64,000 bases of DNA, taken from positions 124,001 through 188,000 of the forward strand of contig NZ_MTLG01000082.1 of NCBI RefSeq assembly GCF_002192695.1, in the 5' to 3' direction. This document shows positions 34,051-41,858 of this stretch, in pieces. The notes beneath the pieces were generated by a model. It did not search any database. It worked only from the letters and a program-made list of their open reading frames with translations, and was not told the origin of the DNA. The translations under genes were made by a program, and so were the position numbers. The stretch is from Achromobacter xylosoxidans (GTDB lineage: Bacteria; Pseudomonadota; Gammaproteobacteria; Burkholderiales; Burkholderiaceae_B). The stretch's first letter is position 1. Every line of letters begins with the position of its first letter.

Positions 34051-35064
34051 TCAGGCGGCGCATTGCGCCAGGTCGAGGATGCGGCACCAGACCTCGTCGG
34101 CCAGTTCGATGCCCGCATCCAGCCGCAGGCCGCGTTCGGCGCGCGCCCGATCGCCAGGCACCGCGACCGGCCGCCCGGGCAGCAGGGCGGGGCAGGCGCG
34201 GATGTCATCCAGGTATCTGGCGATGCGGCTGGCAATCTCCCCGGACCCCGCCTCGATCGCGATGAAGACGTCGCCCTTGTTGCATATTTCGCTGGAATCC
34301 AGGGTGCCCTTGACGGCATTGCCCAGCGCGGATGCCGTCAGGCTGGCGACCAGTACCTCGAATGCCAGGCCCAGCGCGTAACCCTTGGCTTCACCGAAGG
34401 GGGCCAGTGCGCCCGCCTTGGCAGCTTCGGCGTCCGTGGTGGGGTTGCCGGCGCCGTCGAGCGCCCAACCGGGCTCGAGCGGCCGGCCATGGTTGGCGTA
34501 GTCGTGGATCTTGCCCATGGCGACCTGGCTGGTGGCCATGTCCAGCACGAAGGGTTCGTCTGCGGTGGGTACGCCGATGGCGATCGGGTTGGTGCCGATC
34601 AGGGCGTGGCGGCCGCCCCAGGGATGGACCAGGGCCTCGCTGGTCGACAGGGCCAGCAGGATCTGGCCTTGGCGCGCCGCTTGTTCCGCGTAGAGCGCCA
34701 GCATGCCGATATGGTTGTTGTTGCTTACCGCCGCGATGGCGATTCCGGTGTCGCGGGCGCGTTCGCGGATCTGCTCCAGGGCTGCCAGGGCGATCACCGG
34801 ACCCAGGCCGCGTTCCCCATCCATGTCCAGGAAAGCAGGGGAGCGCCAGACGGCCGTGCCGCGGGTTTTCGGGTCGGCCACGCCGTTGCGGATGCGCTCG
34901 ATGATGCGCGGCAGGCGCAGCAGGCCGTGGGACGCGCGGCCGCGCAATTCGGCTTCAAGCAGCAGGTCGGTCTGCGTCGCGGCGTGGTCGGCGGGGCTTC
35001 CGGCCAGTTCCAGCGCGCGGATGCAGACCTTCCTTGCCTCCCCCATTTTTATCGTTGTCGTCAT
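34051..35064 (-). CDS. Malate/L-lactate dehydrogenase (Ldh2) family oxidoreductase
   Basis: A 337-residue member of the YlbC/YiaK/MDH2 family (PF02615). It shows the RASHGLLRLPR motif with the catalytic His, SNNNHIGMLALYAE, GTNPIAIGVPT and LDMATSQVAMGKI in the expected order. These enzymes reduce 2-oxo acids or oxidise 2-hydroxy acids (malate, sulfolactate, ureidoglycolate, diketogulonate) with NAD(P). It is the first gene of the operon and is divergent from the GntR regulator gene. The operator-like repeat at 35082-35114 lies just upstream of its start. Confidence 0.9.
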   Translation of the reverse strand: MTTTIKMGEARKVCIRALELAGSPADHAATQTDLLLEAELRGRASHGLLRLPRIIERIRNGVADPKTRGTAVWRSPAFLDMDGERGLGPVIALAALEQIRERARDTGIAIAAVSNNNHIGMLALYAEQAARQGQILLALSTSEALVHPWGGRHALIGTNPIAIGVPTADEPFVLDMATSQVAMGKIHDYANHGRPLEPGWALDGAGNPTTDAEAAKAGALAPFGEAKGYALGLAFEVLVASLTASALGNAVKGTLDSSEICNKGDVFIAIEAGSGEIASRIARYLDDIRACPALLPGRPVAVPGDRARAERGLRLDAGIELADEVWCRILDLAQCAA

Positions 35065-35081
35065 AGTGTCGTTGAGTGGTT

Positions 35082-35114
35082 AAATCCGATCGGATCTGAA
35101 ATACGATCTGATTT
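35082..35114. promoter_or_regulatory. Operator-like inverted repeat between divergent genes
   Basis: AAATCCGATCG (35082-35092) and CGATCTGATTT (35104-35114) are inverted copies with one mismatch. The direct repeat GATCTGA occurs at 35093-35099 and 35105-35111, 12 bp apart, and CCGATCGG (35086-35093) is itself a palindrome. The site lies between the dehydrogenase operon and the GntR gene and is probably where that regulator binds. Confidence 0.55.
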
Positions 35115-35175
35115 ATGCTAACCTCGTAACAAATTGGACGTCAACACATTGTTGGCAAATCGGGGTGAAACAACC

Positions 35176-35898
35176 ATGACGACTCTCTCTCGCGGTTCCG
35201 CAGCCGCACCCTTGACCACGCCGGCGGCCAGCCAGCGCCTGGGCGAGCGCGTGCGGTCCTTGGGCGATGAGGTCTATGAAACGCTGCTGTCGCAGCTCAT
35301 CTCCTTGAAGATCGCGCCCGGCATGCGCATCGCGGTCGATGCGCTGGTGCGTGAACTGGGCGTGTCGCAAACGCCGATACGCGCCGCGCTGATCCGGCTT
35401 GAAACCGAAGGCCTCGTCGTCAAGACGCATCACGTGGGCTACAGCGCGGCGCCCATGCCTACGCGCAGGCGCTTTGAGCAGATGTATGAACTGCGCCTGC
35501 AGTTGGAGCCATTCGGGGCGGGGCTGGCGGCGCAACGCATGACGGACGCATCGCTGCAGGAGCTGGCCGCGCTGTCCGCGGCGATGAGCGCTCCGAGCGC
35601 CGATGACGCGCGCGTGGCCTATGGCAAATTCGCCGTGCTGGATGCGCAGTTCCACTCCTGGATCGCGGAACAGAGCGGCAATGAGCTGCTTGCCGAAGCG
35701 CTGGCCCGGCTATACGCGCATACCCATCTGTTCCGGCTGCGCTTTCACTCGCGGGTCACGGAAGAAGCCGTGACCGAGCATGCGCGCATCGTGCGGGCGC
35801 TGAACGAGCGCGACGCCGAAGGCGCGCAGGATGCCATGCGCGACCACATCCTCAGGTCGCGCGAGCGCATGGCGCCGTACTTCGAAATGTTGGATTAG
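35176..35898 (+). CDS. GntR/FCD-family transcriptional regulator
   Basis: A 240-residue regulator with an N-terminal winged helix (LISLKIAPGMRIAVDALVRELG then VSQTPIRAALIRLETEGLV) and an FCD effector domain (MYELRLQLEPFGAGLAAQ, later HSWIAEQSGNELL and HARIVRALNERDAEGAQDAMRDHI). It is divergent from the five-gene dehydrogenase/Bug operon and probably represses it until a carboxylic acid binds. The ATG with GGGGTGA ten bases upstream was chosen over a TTG start 42 bases earlier. Its stop overlaps the convergent gene's stop by four bases (TTAG). Confidence 0.92.
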   Translation: MTTLSRGSAAAPLTTPAASQRLGERVRSLGDEVYETLLSQLISLKIAPGMRIAVDALVRELGVSQTPIRAALIRLETEGLVVKTHHVGYSAAPMPTRRRFEQMYELRLQLEPFGAGLAAQRMTDASLQELAALSAAMSAPSADDARVAYGKFAVLDAQFHSWIAEQSGNELLAEALARLYAHTHLFRLRFHSRVTEEAVTEHARIVRALNERDAEGAQDAMRDHILRSRERMAPYFEMLD

Positions 35899-36806
35899 CG
35901 CGCGGCGGGTGCGGGCGCTTGACCACCCAGATTGATGCCGTCCCGTATATTGCGGAACGCGGGCAGGGCTGCCGGCATGTCCTCGCTAGTCACGGTGCAG
36001 CGCATGGCTACGCGCAGCGCCGGCGTATCCACCAGCGCGTTGTATTCCCGCAGGCGGGTGCCATCCGGCCGGGCACCCGCGGGCGCGACATAGTCAACGC
36101 CGCGTGCGCCTTGCAGCTCGAAGCCGCTGCGCTGCTCAGGCGATTCGCCCTGCGCGGCCAGGATCGCCTCGGCCGCAGCCATGCGCTCGGCGGCGGAGAG
36201 CGGCGCTTCGGCGCCGGGATGCGTCTTCAGCGATTTGCGCGGCGTGCTGAAGCCGACGCCGCAAAGGTAGTCGGCCGCGTCTGCGGCTTGCAGCGCGTCG
36301 TTGGCGCGGACGATCTCGACCAGCACGTCGAATTCGTCGGACTTTCCATGCTTCACGATCCGATATGCCGCGGGCACGGCTACGCCGAATCCGCGCGTCC
36401 GGTCGGCATAGCGGCGCTCGGCGTCGTTGGCGGGTTCCTCGATCATCTGGAACCGCACCGGCAGCATCAGGATTTCCCTGTCGGCCTGCATGTCGGTGGT
36501 GAACGCGGGCAGCGGACTGGCGCGCCGGACCATGCGGACCGCGGCCTTGTCGATGGCGACATAGCCGGAGGAACTGGCCAGGTCCACCGCGTCGATCTTG
36601 CCGTCCCGCAGCACGGTGAGGCGCAGGCGCAGGCTGAGCGGACCGTCCAGTTCGTATGCCTCTTTGGGCATTTCCAGATGACTTTGCAGCTTGCGCATCG
36701 CGCCCGTGGTCCATTCGGCCTGATTGGCAGGGGCAGGGGCCGAAACCGCCGTGGAAGCGCACAGGATGATCGCGGCCATGGTGCAAGCGCGTAGCGGCCA
36801 ATTCAT
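35895..36806 (-). CDS. Secreted TonB-C-domain-like protein of unknown function
   Basis: A 303-residue protein with a signal peptide (cut near STAVSA) and a region resembling the C-terminal domain of TonB: LSLRLRLTVLRDGKIDAVDLASSSG followed by DKAAVRMVRRASPLPAF, about residues 55-100. The second half is of unknown type. It lacks the TonB membrane anchor and proline-rich spacer, so it is not a working TonB; the domain is often found in periplasmic proteins of unclear role. AGGAGA precedes the ATG. It is a single gene between two regulators with no obvious pathway link. Confidence 0.7.
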   Translation of the reverse strand: MNWPLRACTMAAIILCASTAVSAPAPANQAEWTTGAMRKLQSHLEMPKEAYELDGPLSLRLRLTVLRDGKIDAVDLASSSGYVAIDKAAVRMVRRASPLPAFTTDMQADREILMLPVRFQMIEEPANDAERRYADRTRGFGVAVPAAYRIVKHGKSDEFDVLVEIVRANDALQAADAADYLCGVGFSTPRKSLKTHPGAEAPLSAAERMAAAEAILAAQGESPEQRSGFELQGARGVDYVAPAGARPDGTRLREYNALVDTPALRVAMRCTVTSEDMPAALPAFRNIRDGINLGGQAPAPAAR

Positions 36807-36871
36807 GTGGGCAAGTCTCCTGATAGTAGGAACCCGCAGGAGGCGGGCGCCCCGGCAGCATAACCCGCAAG

Positions 36872-37777
36872 CTAGGTCGAGCAAGCCGATCCCAGGTCCA
36901 GATTGCTGGCCAACAGGTTGACGAACTCGCGCACCTTGGGCGACGAGCGCCGCGGCTGCGGGTACACGGCATACAGGTTTCGTTCGGCGGGCTGCCAATC
37001 CGGCAACAGGGGCGTGAGGCGGCCGCTAGCCAGGTCCTGGGCAACGAGAAATGCCGGCAGCAGTCCGATGCCGGCGCCGCTCAGCGCCGCGTCGTGCAGG
37101 GTCTGGCTGTTGTTGCAGCGCAGGGAGCCGCTGACATGCACGGTCTGTTCCACGCCGTTGCGCGCAAAGCGCCATTCGCTGGGGCTGGCGCCGCGCGTAT
37201 AGACCAGGCATTGGTGGCCGGCGAGATCCTGGATTTCGCGGGGGGCGCCTTGCCGTTCAAGATAGTGCGGCGCGGCGACCAGCATCCTGGGCAGGGTGGC
37301 GATGGCCTGGGCGCCTGCCGCGAAATGCTTGGGCGTAGCGCCGATGTACAAGGCGACGTCAACGCCTTCTTCCGCGGGATCGAGATACCTGTCGTTCAGT
37401 GTCATCTCGACGGTGACCTCGGGAAAGCTGGTGGTGAATTCCGTGATCAGGCGGCCCAGATTCGCGCTGCCGAAGGAGATCGGCGCGCGCACCTTCAGAA
37501 GGCCGCGCGGCGTGGTCTGCACCTGGCCCGCAGTGCGTTCGGCCTCTTCGACATCCTCGAGGATGCGGGAGCATTTGTCGTAGTAGGTCTTGCCCGCATC
37601 GGTCAGAACGATGCGGCGCGTGGTACGCGCAAGCAGCGGCGTTCCTATGTGGTCTTCCAGCGCGGACACGTTCTTGCTCACCGAGGCGGTGGACATGTTC
37701 AAGCGCGTTGCGGCGACCGTGAAGCTTCCGTGTTCGACGACCTTGCAGAAGACGCTCATTGCCACCAGGCGATTCAT
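36872..37777 (-). CDS. LysR-family transcriptional regulator
   Basis: A 301-residue LysR regulator: N-terminal helix-turn-helix (SFTVAATRLNMSTASVSKNVSALEDHI), linker helix and a substrate-binding domain starting near LKVRAPISFG. The subgroup resembles CrgA/YafC-type LysR proteins with the ARTTRRIVLTDAGKTYY motif. It is divergent from the Tat-type amidohydrolase gene, whose product may make or destroy its inducer. The 151-base intergenic region includes AACGAAACCGTT (37790-37801), a short inverted repeat close to its start. Confidence 0.92.
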   Translation of the reverse strand: MNRLVAMSVFCKVVEHGSFTVAATRLNMSTASVSKNVSALEDHIGTPLLARTTRRIVLTDAGKTYYDKCSRILEDVEEAERTAGQVQTTPRGLLKVRAPISFGSANLGRLITEFTTSFPEVTVEMTLNDRYLDPAEEGVDVALYIGATPKHFAAGAQAIATLPRMLVAAPHYLERQGAPREIQDLAGHQCLVYTRGASPSEWRFARNGVEQTVHVSGSLRCNNSQTLHDAALSGAGIGLLPAFLVAQDLASGRLTPLLPDWQPAERNLYAVYPQPRRSSPKVREFVNLLASNLDLGSACST

Positions 37778-37928
37778 ATTCTTTCCCGCAACGAAACCGT
37801 TTATTTCTGGCGCGACCCTTTAATCACGGGACCTGGCGATGTCAATATTGCGGCTGATTATAACGAGGGAGAGGGGCGTGGCACAGAAAAGAACAGGCGC
37901 GTTGCTGGAGTCGCTGGAGGCAGTCAAG

Positions 37929-39467
37929 ATGAGCAGGAAGTCCTTCCTGCGCCTGTCCCTGGGAGGGGTGGCGGCCGCCTCGGCGGGAGGCAGCGCATTC
38001 GCGCGGGAGCCCGCCCGGGATACGTCCTCTGGCGTTTCAGCCGCATCGGGCGCATCCCGGATCCTGATCCGCAATGCGGACCTGTTGACCATGGACCCTC
38101 AGCATAAGGAGATGGCAGGCGGGGACGTGTTGATCGACAAGGGCCGCATTGCCGCGATAGGCAGGAATCTTTCCGCGGGCGACGCGGAAGTGATAGATGC
38201 CAGCGGGAAAATCCTGATGCCGGGCATGATCGACGGACATCGCCACCTTTGGCAATGCGTCGACGCCGGACGTCTGGTCAAGATGGACCCCACAGGGTAC
38301 TCGCGCGCCTACCTGGGATGGCAGCGCAGGACCATGGCCTGCATGACCGCGGAAGACAACTATCTGGTTGAGCTGATCGGCGGCCTGCAGGCTATCGACT
38401 CGGGCGTGACGACGGTGCTGGACTACGCGCATGGCCAGCCTTCCGAGGAAACGGCGCTGGCTGCTGCGCGCGGCATCCGCGATTCGGGCGTGAACGGCTG
38501 GTTCGCGTTCCAGCTCGGCCGTACGCTGGCGTTCGGCCCCGGGTCGACGATCTCCATGGCGCGGGTGCAGGCGGACCTCACCACGACCACCGAACAGAAT
38601 TGGCGCACCGTGGAACGACTGCGTTCGGAAGTGTTCTCCGACAGCTCGGCGCCGCTGCAATTGGGCCTGGCGCCCTCGGATGCCATCGGTCGGCCGGTCG
38701 CGGAGGTGAAGAAGGAATGGGCGCGGGTCCGCGACAGCGGCGTCGGCTTGCTTGCGGCGCACGTGCACAAGCCCGCGTCGCCCAAGGCGCCGGGCGTCAT
38801 CGGTCATCGCGGGTCGGGCATCCAGGACCTGTACGACGCCGGATTGTTGGGGCCGGACTATCACATCGCCCATGGCAACCGCTTGACGGCCGAGGAACTG
38901 GGCCTGTTGCGAGACACGGGCGGCATGCTGTGCGCCACGGTGGTCGGCGAGTTTCCCTACATGCTGTCGCCCCACATGATGGCCTCTTCCCATGGGCGGG
39001 CGCGCCAGGCCGGCGTGGCGACCGGCATCGGGATCGACGGCGCGCTGGTGGTGCAGCAGGACTTTTTCGAACATGTGCGCGGCGCATTCCTCAGTCTTTT
39101 CCTGGAGCCGGAAGGACGCGAGATCGTGCGGCAGTACAGGTCGCAGGACGCATTGGAGTTCGCAACCTCGCTGGGCGCGCGCGCGGTTCGGGCGGGCGAC
39201 GTGACGGGCAGCATCAGCGTCGGCAAGCGCGCGGACCTGGTGCTGCTGGCCACGGACCGTATCGGGTTTGCCATGCAGGGCAGCCTGGCCGACCGCGTCG
39301 CGAATTTTGCTTCCTTGGCGGACATCGACAGCGTCTGGGTCGCCGGCCGGGCGCGCAAGCGCAACGGGAAGATGCTTGGCGTCGATTGGGTCAAGATGAA
39401 GACCCAGCTCGCCGCCGTGCAGAGGCGCATACACGCCCAAGCGCAAACCATCACGTTCACCGCGTGA
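37929..39467 (+). CDS. Amidohydrolase (COG0402-like) with Tat-type signal peptide
   Basis: A 512-residue metal-dependent hydrolase of the cytosine-deaminase/atrazine-hydrolase-like group. Ligand segments are GMIDGHRHLW (strand-1 His-x-His), AAHVHKP, YHIAHGNRLT and GIGIDGALVV. The ATG at 37929 was chosen because GGAGG lies 8 bases upstream and the protein then begins MSRKSFLRLSLGGVAAASAG, a Tat-like signal with Arg-Lys in place of Arg-Arg and an AFA cleavage region. It is therefore predicted to act in the periplasm. An earlier in-frame ATG at 37839 would hide the signal. A close paralogue without a signal lies at 41859-43271. Confidence 0.82.
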   Translation: MSRKSFLRLSLGGVAAASAGGSAFAREPARDTSSGVSAASGASRILIRNADLLTMDPQHKEMAGGDVLIDKGRIAAIGRNLSAGDAEVIDASGKILMPGMIDGHRHLWQCVDAGRLVKMDPTGYSRAYLGWQRRTMACMTAEDNYLVELIGGLQAIDSGVTTVLDYAHGQPSEETALAAARGIRDSGVNGWFAFQLGRTLAFGPGSTISMARVQADLTTTTEQNWRTVERLRSEVFSDSSAPLQLGLAPSDAIGRPVAEVKKEWARVRDSGVGLLAAHVHKPASPKAPGVIGHRGSGIQDLYDAGLLGPDYHIAHGNRLTAEELGLLRDTGGMLCATVVGEFPYMLSPHMMASSHGRARQAGVATGIGIDGALVVQQDFFEHVRGAFLSLFLEPEGREIVRQYRSQDALEFATSLGARAVRAGDVTGSISVGKRADLVLLATDRIGFAMQGSLADRVANFASLADIDSVWVAGRARKRNGKMLGVDWVKMKTQLAAVQRRIHAQAQTITFTA

Positions 39468-39657
39468 TGCAGGCGCGGGCTTGCCTACGCGCGGGCCCGT
39501 TTTCTGCATGAGGCCGGCATCCGCCGGCAACCATCAATCCTGCCTGTAGTCCAGCGCTGCCCGAACCCCGGTTCGCGCGGCGCGGGGAATTGCTGCGTTT
39601 TGCGGCAGGCCTGTTGCCGACCACGGCAAACATAACGACGTACAAAAGGGGGAGTTC

Positions 39658-40734
39658 ATGAAGTGCAGCAAGCAATTCAGGGTTCTGGCGAGGTGGGCGG
39701 CGCTGGCTGCCTGTGCCGGCAACGGACCGGCGGCACTGGCTCAGTCCAGCCTTACGCTATACGGATTGGCCGACAGCTACATCGAATACAGGAGCAATGC
39801 CCGGCCGGCGGCAGGATCGTCCTCGTCCGGCGGATCCTCGCTGCGGATGAACTCCGGCGGGCTGTCGGGTTCCCGTTGGGGCATGCGGGGGGTGGAGGAC
39901 CTGGGCGGCGGTATGCAGGCCGTGTTCGCACTTGAAAGCGGCTTCTACATGCATACGGGGGCGATGGGCGAGGCGGGGCGGCCGTTCAACCGGCAAGCCT
40001 TCCTGGGCCTGAACGGGCCCTACGGCATGCTGAGTTTCGGGCGGCAATATGTCAGCATGTTCGATCTGCTGCCTGCCTTCATGCCCCTGACCTACGCGGG
40101 CGCCTACGAGCCCATGCCGTTCCTCATGGGCAACCTGCGGTTGGACAACTCGGTCAAGTATCGCGTCGGGACGGGGCCGTTGGCGGCGCAGGCGCACTAT
40201 CAGCTCGATGACGCGGCGGGCGCGCCCTATCAACGCGCGGCCTGGGGCGGCGGGGCGAGCTACCTTTCCGGTCCGTTCGGTCTGGCGGCGGTCTACGACG
40301 AGGCGGGCGGCGCAACGGCAGCCACCGCGTCGAATCGGCTGCGCAAGCTGGCGCTGGCCGCGACCTATGCGCCGGATCCGTGGCGCCTGACCGTCGGCTA
40401 CCGCTGGGCGCAGGACAAGACCGCGCAAGGCAACCTGAACCAGCGCGACGACATGTGGTGGATCGGACTCGGGTACCGCATTTCGCCGGTCCTGCGGATC
40501 ACGGCCGCCTTCTATTACGACGATGTGAAGGCCAGGGCAGGGGCGGGCAATCCGCCGAATGCCAGGCAGTACGCCTTGCAGCTGGTATACGGCGGCCTGT
40601 CCAAGCGCACCGACCTGTATGCGGCAGCCGCCTATGCGCGAAACTCGGCGCTGAACTTCGCGCCGCTCGCTACTCTGCCCGCCGGCGAGGACAGCCAGGG
40701 CGCCGTGGCCCTGGGCATCCGGCACAAGTTCTGA
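39658..40734 (+). CDS. Gram-negative porin
   Basis: A 358-residue trimeric porin of the Burkholderiales type (PF13609 class). It has a signal peptide ending at GPAALAQ, then SSLTLYGLADSYIEY as first strand, the GSRWGMRGVEDLGGGMQAVFALESGF hallmark (seen in two parts), RQAFLGLNGPYGMLSFGRQY, and a terminal Phe in ALGIRHKF. It provides an outer-membrane pore. It lies between two related amidohydrolase genes and beside a Bug receptor, so uptake of the amidohydrolase substrate or product is likely. Confidence 0.92.
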   Translation: MKCSKQFRVLARWAALAACAGNGPAALAQSSLTLYGLADSYIEYRSNARPAAGSSSSGGSSLRMNSGGLSGSRWGMRGVEDLGGGMQAVFALESGFYMHTGAMGEAGRPFNRQAFLGLNGPYGMLSFGRQYVSMFDLLPAFMPLTYAGAYEPMPFLMGNLRLDNSVKYRVGTGPLAAQAHYQLDDAAGAPYQRAAWGGGASYLSGPFGLAAVYDEAGGATAATASNRLRKLALAATYAPDPWRLTVGYRWAQDKTAQGNLNQRDDMWWIGLGYRISPVLRITAAFYYDDVKARAGAGNPPNARQYALQLVYGGLSKRTDLYAAAAYARNSALNFAPLATLPAGEDSQGAVALGIRHKF

Positions 40735-40737
40735 GGA

Positions 40738-40761
40738 AATGGCGCGCCGCGGCGCGCCATT
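40738..40761. terminator. Perfect 24-bp palindrome between convergent porin and Bug genes
   Basis: AATGGCGCGCC and GGCGCGCCATT form an 11-bp stem with the central bases GC, starting 4 bases past the porin stop and ending 6 bases before the Bug stop. The AATxxx/xxxATT ends give only a short U-run, but position between convergent genes suits a bidirectional terminator. Confidence 0.5.
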
Positions 40762-40766
40762 CCGGT

Positions 40767-41744
40767 TCAGTTCATGTTCGACAAGTCTTCCTCGCGCACG
40801 ACTTTCTGCCACCGGGCGACTTCGCTTGCCAGCAGCGCCTGCGCTTCGTCCGGGCTGGACGTCGAAGGTTCCGCAGCCTGCAAACGCAGGCTTTCGATGA
40901 TGTCCTTGCGCTGCAGCGTTTCGCGCACCATGTCATTGAGCTTGGCGACGATGGCGGGCGGCAGGTCCTTGGGGCCGGCCAGCGCATACCAGGCCGTGAC
41001 GTCGAAGCCGGGCGCCACTGTTTCCGCCAGGGTGGGAACATCGGGATACTGCGCGAAGCGTTCCCGGGTCGTCACGGCCAGCGGCTTGACCTTGCCTTCG
41101 GCGATGTAGGTGCTCATGCCGGCCAATGCCGTCATGATGACGGGAACCTCGCCGCCGATCACCGCCAACGCCGGAGCGCCGCCGCCCTTGTAGGCCACGT
41201 GGTTCAGGCGCACGCCGGTGCGCGCCTGCAGCAACGTGGCGGCCAGGTGCATGCCGCTGCCTATGCCGCCGGAACCGTAGTCGATTTTCTCCGGCTGTAG
41301 GCGGGCCGCGTCGATGAGTTCGCGCATCGAGCCGTAGCCGGCGGCGGGATTGGCGATCACGGCGTAAGGACTCTGGGCCACGATGGAGATCATGGTGAAG
41401 TCCTTGACGGGATCGTAGCCCAGGGACTTGTAGAGACCGGGCGCGGACGCGTGGCCGGAGGCCATCAGGTAAAGGATGTATCCGTCCGACGGGCTGCGCG
41501 CGACGAAACGCGCGGCAATGGTGCCGCCGGCGCCGGGCTTGCCTTCGACGATGGCCGGCTCGCCGAAGCGGTCATTGAACTGCGCGGCGAGCAGACGGGC
41601 GAAATTGTCGATGGGACCGGCGGGCGCGAAGCCATGGATGATCCGCACCGGGCGGTTCGGCCATGAGTCCGCGCTTTGCGCGGCGGCCGGCGTGAAACAG
41701 GCTTGCAGGGCGGCAAGCGTGGCAATGCCCAGTATCTTTTTCAT
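40767..41744 (-). CDS. Bug-family (TctC) periplasmic solute-binding receptor
   Basis: A 325-residue Bug protein with a signal peptide ending in TPAAAQ. Loops are WPNRPVRIIHGFAPAGPIDNFAR, VEGKPGAGGTIAARF and RSPSDGYILY, then LNHVAYKGGGAPALAVIGG. The first loop reads FAPAGPID where most family members have FAAGGxxD, so the ligand pocket may differ. It lies 114 bases downstream of the cytoplasmic amidohydrolase gene on the same strand, probably in one operon, and faces the porin gene. Confidence 0.92.
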   Translation of the reverse strand: MKKILGIATLAALQACFTPAAAQSADSWPNRPVRIIHGFAPAGPIDNFARLLAAQFNDRFGEPAIVEGKPGAGGTIAARFVARSPSDGYILYLMASGHASAPGLYKSLGYDPVKDFTMISIVAQSPYAVIANPAAGYGSMRELIDAARLQPEKIDYGSGGIGSGMHLAATLLQARTGVRLNHVAYKGGGAPALAVIGGEVPVIMTALAGMSTYIAEGKVKPLAVTTRERFAQYPDVPTLAETVAPGFDVTAWYALAGPKDLPPAIVAKLNDMVRETLQRKDIIESLRLQAAEPSTSSPDEAQALLASEVARWQKVVREEDLSNMN

Positions 41745-41858
41745 GTTCGAAGAGTCCTGTACGCGTGAAACGACTGCGGCGGCTGAGACATGGGGCAGGA
41801 TGCGATTCCTGCCGAGGTCTACAGCCGCCATGCGAGGCGCTCGTATGGAAAGGATCGG

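Noticed and set aside
37839..37928. Earlier ATG start of the Tat-type amidohydrolase
   Set aside because: The extra 30 residues lack a ribosome binding site and would bury the Tat-like signal; the ATG at 37929 has GGAGG at correct spacing.
39476..39503. Terminator after the Tat-type amidohydrolase gene
   Set aside because: CGGGC/GCCCG followed by TTTT is present, but the stem is only 5 bp with a 14-base loop, too weak to call.
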